A stretch of DNA of 64,000 nt from Teratosphaeria epicoccoides (Eukaryota; Ascomycota; Dothideomycetes; Mycosphaerellales; Teratosphaeriaceae). The notes beneath the pieces were generated by a model that was not told where the DNA came from, searched no databases, and was given only the letters and a program-made list of their open reading frames with translations. Position numbers and translations under genes: made by a program. Positions 1 to 11,775 of this stretch are shown piece after piece (within the stretch, counting starts at the first letter, position 1; each line of letters opens with the position of its first letter). The stretch is taken from NCBI GenBank assembly GCA_021401465.1, contig JADDMT010000111.1, positions 1 to 64,000 of the forward strand, written 5' to 3'.

Positions 1-193
1 GGGGGGGGATTTTGGGAGTGGGGGCGCTGTGTGTGTGTTGGAGTCGGGAGGGTGTGGTATGGCAGGGAGTGAGAGGCGTATAGGACTAGTTTTTGATGAA
101 CAAGGATATGGGATGTGGGGAGTTTTTTGTTTTTTTTGGAATGTGAAGGTTGCAGTTCCCCCATAGCCCCTCGCTGGTTGTGGGAGGGTTTTG

Positions 194-243
194 ACTACCC
201 ACCTACCTACCTACTTACCTACCTACCTACTTACCTACCCACC
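194..243. repeat. CTAC/CTTAC tetranucleotide microsatellite
   Basis: This is a tandem array of CTAC with interspersed TTAC variants, directly visible, about 50 bp long. The unit does not match the usual fungal telomere repeat TTAGGG/CCCTAA, so it is a simple repeat and not a chromosome end. Confidence 0.85.
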
Positions 244-487
244 CGATCTGTCTTGCTCTTTTCTCCTCTTTGTTGTTTCCACAGCGGTATCCGAGACGGA
301 AAAAAGGGAGATCAAAGTCTAGAAGAAGGGAAAAAAAAGCATGGAGTGTGATGATGGTAAATGAGAGCGATTCTGGCGCAAGCGCTCTTCCTGCCTCGGA
401 GCCTCCTCCTCCTGCTCCTCCTCAACTGTGCCAATCTGCCAGCTTTTTTTCAGCGAGGTATTGAAATGAGAGGTGCGTGCATGTTCT

Positions 488-555
488 CCCTCTTCCTCCT
501 CCTCCTCCTCCTCCTCCTCCTCCTCATCCTCCTCCTCCTCCTCCTCCTCCTCCTG
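488..555. repeat. TCC/CTC trinucleotide repeat
   Basis: About 20 copies of the TCC triplet occur with one interruption (ATC). One strand is pure pyrimidine. Translated frames through it give poly-Ser, poly-Leu or poly-Pro on one strand and poly-Arg, poly-Gly or poly-Glu on the other. This low-complexity sequence explains the apparent open frames nearby. Confidence 0.9.
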
Positions 556-3500
556 CCGTCATCCACCTGCGAGGTCCATCGACCGCGAAAGGCGACAGCG
601 ATTGCCAGTCCAGCAGCCGAAAGCTGATCTCGCACTCGGAGCTCCCGAGCTCGCACGAGAAGTACGGAAAAACGCCATCTATGGCATCCAGCTCCTGCGA
701 ACTCGAAAAAAAAAGAAAATTTCCATGCCGTGTGTGCACGGCTCGGAGTGTTCCTGGATGTGCCTTGCTGGGGTCTATGGAGGAAGACAAAAGGCAGGTA
801 GGTGCATGTAGCTCTGGAGATGGGCAAGGCACGCATGAATCAGACAACAGATGCGCCGATAGGCGCTGGCGCTGTAGGCAGTTGAGCAAGCAGCTTCGCG
901 TGTGCCGCACCGTTTCGTGCGGAGCGGGGTGGCAGTCGACGTCGCGATCGAGACCTCGAGACTTCGAACTTGCCTCCTCGTCATTTGGTCATCCGCTGGC
1001 TTCACACGAGCGACAGGTCGTACGCGGACGCTGCTGCTGCCTCCATGGAATCGGAGTCGGGGTGGAGGGGTAGCCGCATGAGGCCGGATGCGTCCACTCG
1101 CAGCAACGCCGACGATTCCCCGTTGTCCGGCTCGGAATAGGACTCGCGCCCTGCAGGTGCTGGTCCATGACGGGCTGCGACGCAACGGCCCTGCCGGCGA
1201 TCCTCGACGGAGTGCTGCGCGGACCTTGCCAAGAGATGATCCGGCTGACACAGCTCCGCTCTCGCCTCGGGGCGCGGCGCTCAGGCATTGGGACCGAGGA
1301 ACGGCACGGCACGGCAATTCTTTCTTCGCCCATCTTTCGTCCTTGGCGCTGCTGGGGGGGGAGGGGGGGGGCCGATATCTAGCGCCACGCGGTGTCCAAT
1401 GCCCCGTTGATCCTCCACCCGGGGCCGTTTGTCTGCATGCGTGTGTGCGGTCCTACCACGTCGCGTGGCCTCCAGGGATCTGTCTGCAGGTCTGCAGACG
1501 TGCACCATTGCATGTTGATTCGATACACAGATCCATCGGAGTTTGGTCCTGAAAGGCCATTGTTCTGTGGGGTCCTGCTGGCGATAGCCTCGCGGTCGAG
1601 AGCAGCGATTGATGGACGGTCTTCGGCGGCTGGAGGTTCTGGAGATGTCAGACCCCCGGCAAGCCTAGTGCGAGGTGGGTGATGAGGCCGAAGGATTGCC
1701 GTAGAAGCTGGGATGGAGACGCGCTCTGCCGGGAATGAAAGCGTTCGCGGAAGGGGAGCTCGAGCTCGGAAGAGACAGTATTGCACTTCTGTTGTTCGCT
1801 CAAGACCATCTGATTGCCGATGCCAAGGTTCGTGGCATCGCAATCTGATGTGAGACGTGACGACGTGCTGCCTTCCAAACCGCTAAGGGGGGCTCGGGTG
1901 CCTCAGCATCGCGTCAAGCACGTGCGGCGTGCCTGGACGATGTCGGTGCCGTTTCCGATGCAATGCTGAATGCTGGCTGTTCACGGCAACTGTCCATCCG
2001 ACAACATGACATTGAACTGCGTCCGTTCCCAGGCCGCCGGGCCAAGTGAGCCTGCAAGACGCACAGTCGAGAGACGTGCAACACGTGGCAGACGTGATCA
2101 TGCGAGGCTGGTGGATCAGGCGGAGTCAGCGTTTGTCCGGACTGTGGACTCCACGATATGTATCAGCAGCTAATCGTCCTCCGTTTGGCTGATCCTCGCG
2201 TGCTCAGGGGAGTAGAGGCCCGCACGAGGCCCAGAACAGCATGACATCGGCCCGGGTGCGGTGCGGTGCGGACATGACATCGGCACTGCCATTGACATGA
2301 GCAGCAGGATGGAGGCCTTTTGGTTGCACAGCCTCATGGGCCTCACCACATGGACGTCGGGGGGCACTGCAGCAGCTCCCGCGTGTGCTGCACGTCTCTC
2401 GCTTCTGGCTTGACGGCTTGAGTCTTCCAAGGTTCTCTCACCCGCGCCTCGAGACTGGGCTCTCGTCCGTCATGCCGCGTTGCAGCCGTGTGCCGGGATT
2501 CTGCCATGCGGCCAGCACGCGAGAGCCACGGGTCTCTCACTCGCGTGGCAGCTGGACCCACTTCGCTTCCCTCGGTACAAGCTTATGTCAGGATGCCAAG
2601 CGCTGCATTGCAATGTTTGTGGCGTGTCCTGAACGCAGTCATGGACCATTCGGGGTTTCGCACCCCCCATGCACGAAGTCTTGAGTGCTTTCTGTGGTGA
2701 TCAGGCGGATTGATACCCGGCGGAAGCGAAGACGTCGTGACACGGGAAAGTTGCGTGCCCGCCACGTTACACAGATGTGGCGGAGCTGAAACAAGACTTG
2801 CGCATCATGATGGTAGGATGGCAGTGTCTTGAACACCGTACAACAACATGACCGGCAGATTCATCCACGGAGATTTGCTTGAAACTTCAATTGGCAGCAT
2901 TGCAGCATCTGCAACGACAGGCAAGGACCACGGAGGCATGCGTGAGCATGATTGAGTAGACTCGCGGACATGCTCGCTCGCCCGACTCATATGCGGCACC
3001 GCAGGGATTGTGGCAACGAGATGCAAGCTCCAGTCGGCACACTGCAGTCAACGTCAAACACGAGGCTATGTCTGTCGTGCATATGCGTGGTGGCTGCGGG
3101 AAGCGCTGCTGGAAGCGCTGCGGTGTGACCACAAGGCGGGGTGGCAGGATTCACGGAATGATGCCTCGGCATGTCAGCACAAAAGAGACCTGCACTAGAG
3201 GTGGGTGCGCTCTTAATCATCACAGCAAGGGAGATAGTAATGGTCTATTTGCACAAAACCGCGGATTCCTCGCCGATCTCTCGGTATGATTGGCTTGGCA
3301 AGCTGAAACACAGTTTTGACTTTCATCCACCTGAACGGCCGGCCTAGAAACGATGAGATGGACGTTCCTCGACAAACCTAGCTCGCTGAGAATTTCGACT
3401 ATTGTTCTAGCGGCGAAGATCGTGGAGCCGATACGGTACTCCGGCTGCTGTATGGTGGTCAAGCTGCTGAGAAACATTGTTGGCCTCGAGCCAGGAAGAC

Positions 3501-5324
3501 GTGCGTCGTTGAGAGCGAAGAGCTGCGCAAGCAGGATCATCGAAGCTCAAATGCAGGTCAGCGTCCCTTCTGGCAGTGGAGAATGCAGCGGACGCGGATT
3601 CCATGGCAGCCACGTGCGCTTGGAGCTTAATTTGCAGGATTCTGAAGCCCCAACCCAGTCGATAGACTTCGGCAAGTGGTTAGCAGCAGCATATGAGTGC
3701 CACCAGCAAAAGTCGCGGCAGCCCTAGCGCGTAGCATCAGCAGTCACCTCCAATAGTACCCATATATCCTCAGCATGATAATAATTCTGCAGAAGTGCCA
3801 ATTCATCTCGAAGAGGAGGCGACCAATCGTATGCATCTGCTTCCGGCTTCCATCCGGCATGTCGTCGACGAGCACCCTGTACGAGACCCTGCCCAAGGTG
3901 TTGCTGGCGTTAATATCCTAGGCCTCATTGAAGCTTGTCGGTGTTATGGAGATATCGACAGGAACGTGCGTGTAACTGAAGCGTGTAACGGGCAATGTTT
4001 GACAGTCAGTAGCCTATCTGGGCATTCTGTTTCTTCGCAATGTCTTCTAGATTTTGCTGGCCGGTGTGGGAACGGCTGGTCACCATTGGAACGGTAGGTA
4101 TTATCAGTTGTCCGTGAACGACTGTGCTTTCGGCATCAGCACTTTCCAGTGGTTCCGTCGATCAATCAACAGCCAAGCGGGTGAGACAGTGAGACTCAAC
4201 AGATGATGTGCAGTTTCAAGCATTGTAGGCATTTGAGTTAATGACCGCGTCAACAACACGTCAACCTGTCAGCAAGCAATGATGGAATTGCTGTCACTTT
4301 CCAGAACGCCAATCGGGTTTACGGTGCGAGAAGCACGCCATGGTTGACCCTAGAATCCTCGAAAGCTGGGAGGAGCGTGTCCGCGAGTCAAGGAGTGGCC
4401 AGCGCACGTGGCCGGTGTTGTCCTTGCAGCCGAGATAGCCACAGTGAGAACATGTGGCTTGTCTATGCCTCGGCGGAGTTGTATCTCATACAGGCTGAAG
4501 GGGGAGGAATGGCGGGTTAGCGTCAAACGCAGCTGGCATGTTGCCACGCTGTCTGATGCTCGAGCCACTGGCATGCGCCGAGACGCCGCGCCCGTGAAAC
4601 AGCCTTGACGGGTGCCACGGGGAAAGGATCACGACGGTCGCCCTGGCCTGTCCGCACGATGCAAGATTGGGTGTGGGGGCGATATGCTCCCACACACCGC
4701 GTCATGCCCGTCCCGGTACATGCAAGAGGAAGGAATTCTGCTTCTGCCGCTAGAGCGTCTTCGCCAAGGGTACAAGACACCCGCTCGCCGCGGCGGGGCA
4801 GAGGCAGTAGTGTGTGGGCAGAGGCAGCCCCCGCGAGGAAATCCTGTAATCCAGCAAGGTTGCCGTCGCGGATGCATGCATGCGACATGCAACATCCATG
4901 AAAGCTGGCCGATCGCCCATCGCCGGACAAAAGTCGTCGCGCCCCGGGACTCTGATCCTTTGGCTTCCAGCCTTGCGCTTTTCGGCAACTCTTTCACGCT
5001 CGCTCGTGGCGACCAGGCTAAGCAGCGCACGGTCACAGTGTGAACATCCCGGCCTGCTAGCTCCAGCTTGATGTCGACCCTTGTCGGCAGCTCAGACCCA
5101 TTTGTCTCTCTTACCTCAAGACTGCCCATGTCCTCCGACGTGGTTTGGCAAGAGCCGCGCGCCGTTCATCAAACTCCATTGCTTGTCCCGCTGTCCCGCT
5201 GCCAACAACGGAAGGGGGATCTCCACGAGCCTGAGACCACGAGGCTGCCACGTTGCCACTCTGCCACGCGACTCCTGATCATCGCGCCGCCTCCACGCGC
5301 ATGTGTCTGACCAGGTCATAACAG

Positions 5325-7643
5325 AAGCGCCCGTCGCAACTCGGCCCCCTCGTCCAGGCACGTCCGTCTGCCCGTACATCGACAGCAGCCAAAGTGGATT
5401 CCTCGACGAGCATCAAGTCCCGTGCGCATCTAAGACTAGCCTCCTTCGGCGGCCGTCTTCGCCCACACCGGAATATCCAGAGCAGCATCCGACAGCAGCA
5501 GCCTGCTACCGTCGGGTACTCGTCGCAGCGAGGCGAGACATTGCCGGTGGAGCCTATCGTGCCTGTCTCGCCCTCGGAAGCCGCCAGTGAACACCACCCG
5601 CCTACCACCCCTACCCTGTCTAACACTTCCTCCGAGACCACTCTGTGGGACAACACGTCCGACGACATCAAGTCCATCGAAAGCCGCCCATCCCACACGC
5701 TCTCAAGGAAGTCGTCTCGGCATCCGCCGGGAATCACCACCCTCGAGTACAGTGAAGCCGACGAGGAGCACCGTCTGCTTGACGACAGACGACTTCAGCG
5801 TAAGCCACGCACGATGCATCAGACCTCATCGCGCTTGCTCCGCATGACGGAGGATGAACGGCCATTTACCAGAGTACGTACCAGACACCTTCTAGTCTCT
5901 TAGTTGAACCACCAGTCGGCCTTGTCCACATCAAGCTCCCCACTTATAATGCCCATGCCTGCCCAACGTTGCAGTGCTGCCGCTTGTCGCACAAAGCTAC
6001 TACACCCACCATACACTGTTGCTTGCTTCACTGTCCCCTTCACCACCATCCTGATGCACATTGGACATGGTCGGCATTGTCACTGCGAGAGACATGCCAC
6101 CCGATCTGGGTGTCCTCGGCCTCACGGTCGTCAATGGCTCAGCAAGCTCACATTGTCATGAACAGGATTTCAAGGATCTCTTTGCGACGCTCATGGTCAG
6201 CCTCCCGCTCGGTACACACCGAGTACGATTCAGCCGCATTGAACACACTTTCACGACGGAGGAGGCGATGACCAATCTGGGTTCGCTCAAATTCTCCCAA
6301 TCCAACCGCATGCCCGATCCAAAAGACTTGTCCAGAATAGTGACCACGACCACGACCACAACCTTTTCCATGGCGAAAGAGATGGCAAGGTCGGTGTGCC
6401 AACGGTTTCTAGAGGCACGCTTTATCGAATCGGTGGATGGCAGGACAGAGTTTACGTCGAAGAACGCGGTCTGGCAGTTGACGCCAAAGGGCATGCACAT
6501 TCTACAAAGGTTCTGCCAGCGAAATGGTATACACCAGAAGCACGTTAATGAGCTGCTGGACTCACCGAGAAATATGATGCAATTGGTCATTTTGGAACGA
6601 GAACCCGACACCGACAAGATCAACCACGACTCCGCTACTGTTCAAGTAGTCTTCAGGCGTTTCGCCGGCGACACAGGCCCGAACCTCAGCAAATCGACAC
6701 ATTCCTCCGACTCCGACTCCATGACCGACTACTCAACAGGCTTGGTCGGCGTCAAAATGCAGAAGACAAGACGGGGCGAAAAGGAACTGCCATACATGTT
6801 CAGTGGCAAGGCGGCTTACGATTGGCTACTGGACTGCTGTACGACCGTAGACAAGCGGGAGACGTTTGAAATGGCAAATCTCTTCATCACCCATGAGCTC
6901 ATGGTGCAGTTGGACCAGGACCAGAGGCCGGTCGTCAGCAATGCAGCAAGGTTCGCAGCGGCCAAGCACGCAATGTATGCCATCACTCGGAAAGGCATGC
7001 GCGTTGCAGGCTGGGTGTCGAGTCCCAACGGGTCCGTCAACGGAGAAGCGACTGTGCAACAAAAGGCACCGAACGGCGTTGTCCGCGACAGCAATACCAA
7101 CAGAATGACAATCATCATCCGTGACCCAGCCTTGAGGCTGCTGTTTCGCGAGTATCTGCGGGAGACTCATTGCGAAGAAAACTTGGCGTTCTACGTTGAA
7201 GTCAAGTCTTTCTTGAACGAGTATGAACGGGCGAAGCGTGACACCGCATCTCCACGGCTGGACGTGATTCGTGAGACACTCGCATCAGCGTACAGCCTTT
7301 ACAACGCTTTCCTCGCTCCCGGTTCACCATGCGAGTTGAACATCGACCACAACCTGCGTAACGCGCTGGCTGGGCGTATGACGCGTGCGGTAGGAGAAGA
7401 TGACCAGATGCTGCGAAGTCTGGATGAGGTTGCGGTTCTGTTTGATCAGGCTCAGAGCACCGTCTTCAAGCTGATGGCCAGTGTGAGTTCAACCCGCGTC
7501 ATTTGCTAGTACACTGCGCCTGCTAACTCGTGCGACAGGACTCCGTGCCAAAATTCTCCAGGGAACCGAAATACGCTGCGGTCTTGCGCGAACGTAATCT
7601 CGAAGCCATGATGGCAAGCTTCGCCAATTCGTCAGCCAGCTAA
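5325..7643 (+). CDS. flbA: FlbA/Sst2-type regulator of G-protein signalling (DEP-DEP-RGS)
   Basis: GTPase-activating protein for a heterotrimeric G-alpha subunit. In Aspergillus the orthologue FlbA antagonises FadA to allow conidiation. Three exons are supported: 5325-5873, 6166-7482 and 7539-7643, with introns 5874-6165 (GTACGT...CAG) and 7483-7538 (GTGAGT...CAG, branch TGCTAAC). The joined product is at least 656 residues. A Ser/Thr/Pro-rich N-terminus is followed by MHQTSSRLLRMT near residue 164, then fungal FlbA-type DEP sequence (FSQSNRMPDP, then TTTTTTFSMAKEMA), a second DEP segment (MFSGKAAYDWLLDC) and a C-terminal RGS box (REYLRETHCEENLAFY, GSPCELNIDHNLRNAL). The 5' end is unresolved: the first exon's frame is closed by TAA at 5319 and has no ATG before 5814, so an upstream coding exon joined at the CAG ending at 5324 is likely. 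The family assignment is firm; the start is not. Confidence 0.85.
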
Positions 7644-7654
7644 TGGCGCCGAAA

Positions 7655-7744
7655 CGCGCGCGCGCGCGCGCACACACACACGCACACGCACACACGCACA
7701 CGCACACACGCACACGCACACGCACACGCACACACACACACACA
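7655..7744. repeat. (CG)n-(CA)n compound microsatellite in flbA 3' flank
   Basis: A 16 bp alternating CG tract runs straight into about 74 bp of alternating CA with occasional CG, starting 12 bp after the RGS stop codon. The whole tract is alternating purine-pyrimidine. It would lie in the 3' UTR of the RGS transcript if transcription continues past the stop. Confidence 0.9.
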
Positions 7745-8493
7745 ACTTCTACCTTCACATGCTACAGGCTCGGTCGGCAGGCTTGGCCGCATCCGAGGAT
7801 CTTTGCCACATAGCAGTGTCGGCGAGCCCGATGCCGAACAGAGTTCCACATTAGTACGACGTAACAAGGCATTGACACCAGGAACGAGCTGGCCGTTGAC
7901 ATGAACAGAGCATCTTCTATATAACATCCGGCGCACAGCGTTGAGTGGCATGCCCACATATTGCTCGCGCGCTGGATGGCGTCCTGTCTGAGGCGGCTGG
8001 ATGGTCAGCCAGCGTTGCGATGAGTTTTCAAGAGCGATTGGGCTTTCCAACACGCCCACTCCAAGATTGCTGCATGCATGCATTGCGAATGGCGTTTAGG
8101 CGATGGGTTACCGTAGTGTTCTTGCTACCGATTTCATGCAGCCATAAGCGAGCGTTGGAATTCACGGCTGCGAAGAGTGATGGCGATACCCCTTTCGGAT
8201 GGAAAGATGCCATGATGAGGTCCAAGACTTACCTCAGTCTGGGTGAGGTCTTTGCGGGCAGAAGCACGCATGTACAGTAATAGCATAAGGGTTCGAATAA
8301 TCATGAACAGTCGTCCGACCTTTTGTGTGAGAGTGAAAAGCTGCCGCTGAGTTCGAAAGGTGTGACGCGCTGGCGTCTACATGGCTTGCATGCACCGCGG
8401 CTCGCCCGTTTGGGCAATAGAAAGTAAACAGATAACTATGTACATCTTCTGCTTCCATCAACTGTGCCTTTTCGGAAACGACTAGACGTGATA
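7745..8493. other. Intergenic, between the RGS gene and chk1
   Basis: No coding signal was found. It should hold the RGS 3' UTR/terminator and the chk1 promoter; no specific element could be recognised. Confidence 0.4.
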
Positions 8494-10338
8494 ATGGGCG
8501 GTCCACCAAATGTGTGTCTCTGATCCGGGAAGCATATCCTTGCGAAGATCGGCTTGCTGATGTGAAGTCGTAGTCACAACAAGTCGCCTACCCAAGAGAC
8601 CTGCCTTTTCGCATCGTGTCCAAGACCATTGGTTGCGGCGCATACGCAACGTAGGTCACGTGCCGGTTGGACAGCGATAGCTTCCACTGATCATTACCAA
8701 AGGATCAAGAAGGCAGCACCCAAAAACGCCCCAAAACCCATCATCGCCGTCAAGTTCGTCAACAAGAAGCACGCATTTCAGGCCGGTCGACTACGACCAA
8801 AGCAACTACAGATCGAGCTATCGCTGCACAAATCAGTATGTCCGCATCAGAACATCATCCAATTCCTGTCGAGCGGGGAAGATACGGCCTGGGTATGGAT
8901 GGCCCTGGAGCTGGCGGAAGGCGGCGACCTTTTCGACAAGATCGAGGCAGATGAGGGCTGTACGGAGGATGTGGCGCATCTGTACTTTGTCCAGCTCGTC
9001 AACGCGATCTCGTTTTGTCATGGGAAGGGCGTGGCGCACAGGGACATCAAGCCAGAGAACATGCTGCTCAGTAAGAACGGGGACTTGAAGCTGGCGGACT
9101 TTGGCCTTGCGACACAGTTTGCGCTGCCGGGCAGAGAAGCGCAAAAGAAGTGTGGGATGGTGTGCGGGAGTCCGCCGTATATTGCGCCCGAGATTCTGGA
9201 GACTGGGGAGCGGAACCTAAAGAGGAAGGCGCGAGGGGAGGAGACGGAGGGGTACCAGCCGCATGTTGCGGACGTGTGGTCGTGCGCGATTGTGCTGTTT
9301 GTTCTCCTGGCCGGAAATACGCCGTGGGACTCGCCAAGCAAGAAGGACAGTTACGAGTTCTACGACTATGTCAATTCCGGAGGCGCGCCGCAAGACGAGC
9401 TGTGGAAGAAGATTCCGAGAGGTTGCTTGAGCTTGGTACAAGGCATGTTGGACGTACGGCCAGAACAGAGACTCACGACAGCAGCTGTCAAGCAGCATCC
9501 GTGGTTCAGGCGATCAAACGAGCAGCTCGATGCGAATGGCATGGTGGCCAACCCATTGCAATTGGCAACACAGCTGCTTGAAGGTCTTCATATCGACTTT
9601 AACGCGCGAATACCGACTAGCCAGGATACAGCAAACTCAGAAACACAAAACATGGACATCGACGTGCCTTCTCCACAGCAAGCAGAACCGGCATGGAGGT
9701 CACAACTCGCCAATACACAGCCCCAAACGCCCGCAGCCGACACGCCCTTCGACTGGGAAGCCGCGCCCCAACTCAGCAGCGCCTCCCTCATCAGCGCCTC
9801 CCAAGACACAACCACCCGACCGCAAGCCAGCCAACAACTCACCATCCGCGACATCCTCGACGCAGTCGCCGAAGATCCCTCCCAATCCCAAATCACCCGC
9901 ATCCCCGTGAGCCAAATGAGCGCCACCCAAGCCGCCCGCGCCTTCAACGACATCGTCCCCGCCTACAGCCTCACCCGCTTCTACTCCCACTACACCCCTG
10001 GCGCCCTCCTCCCTCTCCTCCGCACCTCCCTCAACCGCCTCGGCTTCCCACCGCGGGACCTCCCCTCCCAAAACCAGCAAGACCCAGACACAACATCCAT
10101 CTGGATCAAAGGCCTCGACGCGCGCAAAGAGCCCCTCGCCGGCACCGTGCTGGTCGAACGCGCCCAAGTCTCCGGCTCCAGTTCCGCGACCAACGTGAAC
10201 GTGCTCGAAGTCCGCTTCATGAAAGCCAAGGGCGATCCCGTCGGCTGGCGGCGGTTGTTCAAGCACGTTGCAGTGCTATGTCAAGACGCGATCCCAAGGA
10301 AGCAACAGCCGCAGACGATGCAATCGTCGCAGCGATGA
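8494..10338 (+). CDS. chk1: DNA-damage checkpoint Ser/Thr kinase Chk1
   Basis: Effector kinase of the ATR branch of the DNA-damage and replication checkpoint. Proposed exons are 8494-8511, 8574-8650 and 8703-10338, giving 576 residues. Introns 8512-8573 (GTGTGT...TAG) and 8651-8702 (GTAGGT...AAG) are phase-consistent and restore the glycine loop GCGAYAT. The tiny first exon is the least certain part. Kinase motifs seen: IIAVKFVNK (ATP lysine), HRDIKPEN (catalytic loop), ADFGLA (DFG), YIAPEI (APE). The Chk1-like block APKNAPKPIIAVKFVNKKHA is diagnostic. After the kinase comes a Gln/Ser/Thr-rich linker with several SQ/TQ sites (TSQDT, ASQDT, PSQSQ, SATQA), the consensus for ATM/ATR kinases. The end resembles the KA1-like regulatory domain (VGWRRLFKHVAVL). 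Third-position GC is very high in the linker. Confidence 0.9.
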
Positions 10339-11775
10339 TGCCCCCCGCCTTGCGTTGCACCCGGCGGTGTGATTTCGTATTCCAGATTTGCTCTGGCGTT
10401 CGTCTGCCAAAAGAAGAAGGTACAGCACGATCACGACTTGAACGTCGATGCGCTGGTGATTGGGATACCCCGGTCGGGTGATCCGGCGATGTGTCGGTAT
10501 GCTCGACCACACGGGCAATGTTGACGGCAAGACATACGGTGTGCTTCGGTCAGGATATTTTCCGGAGTGATTGCTGCGCCTCGTTCAGTTCGCATTGCCG
10601 TTGACTTGGTCAGCCTTGCAGTCATGAGCACAGCGGTCTCGGGGACACCTCCCGAACAGCCACGAGGTCAATGAGACAGTGCACTACCGTTTCAGCGAAG
10701 CTCAGCGCACGTGGTTGATCCAGATCTCATCTCGCTCCTACTACACACCATGCTGAATTGCTAGATTAATGCCCCAGTCCCGCTCCACAGTACAACAATT
10801 ACAATATTCCAAAACGCACAATTGTCGTGTAGCAAAAGCCAGGTAACCCACCGCAAGAACGCCATAACGCTCCGCTCTCTCCATGCTAGGAACGCTTCAA
10901 GTCGCACAGGCGTCATGTGTTATTCGATCGATGATTGCCAGCCAGGTGACCGGTTCCGCCGGTTCTGCACCGCCCTGCCCTACCATGTGTTGCCTGTCTA
11001 CAAAAGAAACTTCTAAACGCGCTTCGTACAAGCTCGTTTCTAGCCGAGCCATGACTTTGACTGTGGTCGCTCACACACGCCTGAACCTCTGATGCCTTGC
11101 AAGGCCAGGTCGTTCCATGTTCGTCTTGTCCACATTTGGCTGCGACGCTGAAGGCCAAGGAGAGAGATTATGTCTTGCCAAGCCGCACAAGACATTGAAA
11201 CTCGGCCCTCGTGCCCCGAGAGCTTCCTGCGCAGAAACGCTGTTATGAATGAGCAATTGACACACAGCCCATGCACATTTGTGAGCCGCGCTCAACATTC
11301 AATCCATTGTCCGAACGAGAATGGGGACTATCTATCATTGAAGAAAGGGTGTTCCATATGTGTCGGAGGGTGACAGTCCGCCCGACTGAGGTCCCAACTC
11401 GATAGGCGCTCCGAAGGACCGGGTTCATGCAAATCGTGCAAATGTCATGTGCGGAAAAATATGGATAATGCGCCACAGTCCAGGTGCCGAAGACATGGCT
11501 GCCATGTGTTGAAGGAGATGCAAGTTGGTGGTCCATCGGAGACTTTCTGCCATAAGTCGCGAAATTCAGGCGGTCCAGCACTCCTTGCAGCGGTTCAATG
11601 CTATGCTCAGGGATACACGTGTCAGCCATGTCAAATTTGCCAAATTCGTAACGGGAGCGGCAGCTCGCTAGGACATGCAGGCCCTTGAGCAATGGATGGT
11701 CCCGCCAGCTCGGAATTAATGGAACGGCGGGGAGTGCAAGTTCGTAGACATACCGATTTTGATGCCATGAGGATC
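10339..11775. other. Intergenic between convergent chk1 and casein kinase I genes
   Basis: The two flanking genes end toward each other, so only 3' UTRs and terminators are expected. The open frames here show no recognisable family. Nothing else could be identified. Confidence 0.4.

Larger units (their letters stand above)
1..5324. other. Long gene-free region upstream of the RGS gene
   Basis: No recognisable protein-coding gene appears on either strand across about 5.3 kb. Open frames here are short, overlapping and lack family-like sequence. The stretch holds a CTAC-type tetranucleotide tract, a TCC trinucleotide tract and two adjacent G runs (8 and 9 G, about 1354-1371). It most likely contains the promoter and a long 5' leader of the downstream FlbA-like gene, whose first coding exon I could not fix and which may lie in the last few hundred bases. 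An ATG at 5071 opens 80 codons but is in another frame from the first clear RGS exon, so it would have to join by splicing. Confidence 0.5.

Noticed and set aside
194..243. Possible telomeric or subtelomeric repeat
   Set aside because: The unit is CTAC, not CCCTAA, and flanking sequence is ordinary intergenic DNA.
477..1073. Open frame with long polyproline run
   Set aside because: It is created by the TCC microsatellite; all six frames there give homopolymers and no family sequence follows.
8283..8310. GGGTTCGAATA resembling a tRNA B box
   Set aside because: No matching A box, no acceptor stem and no T-arm pairing were found.
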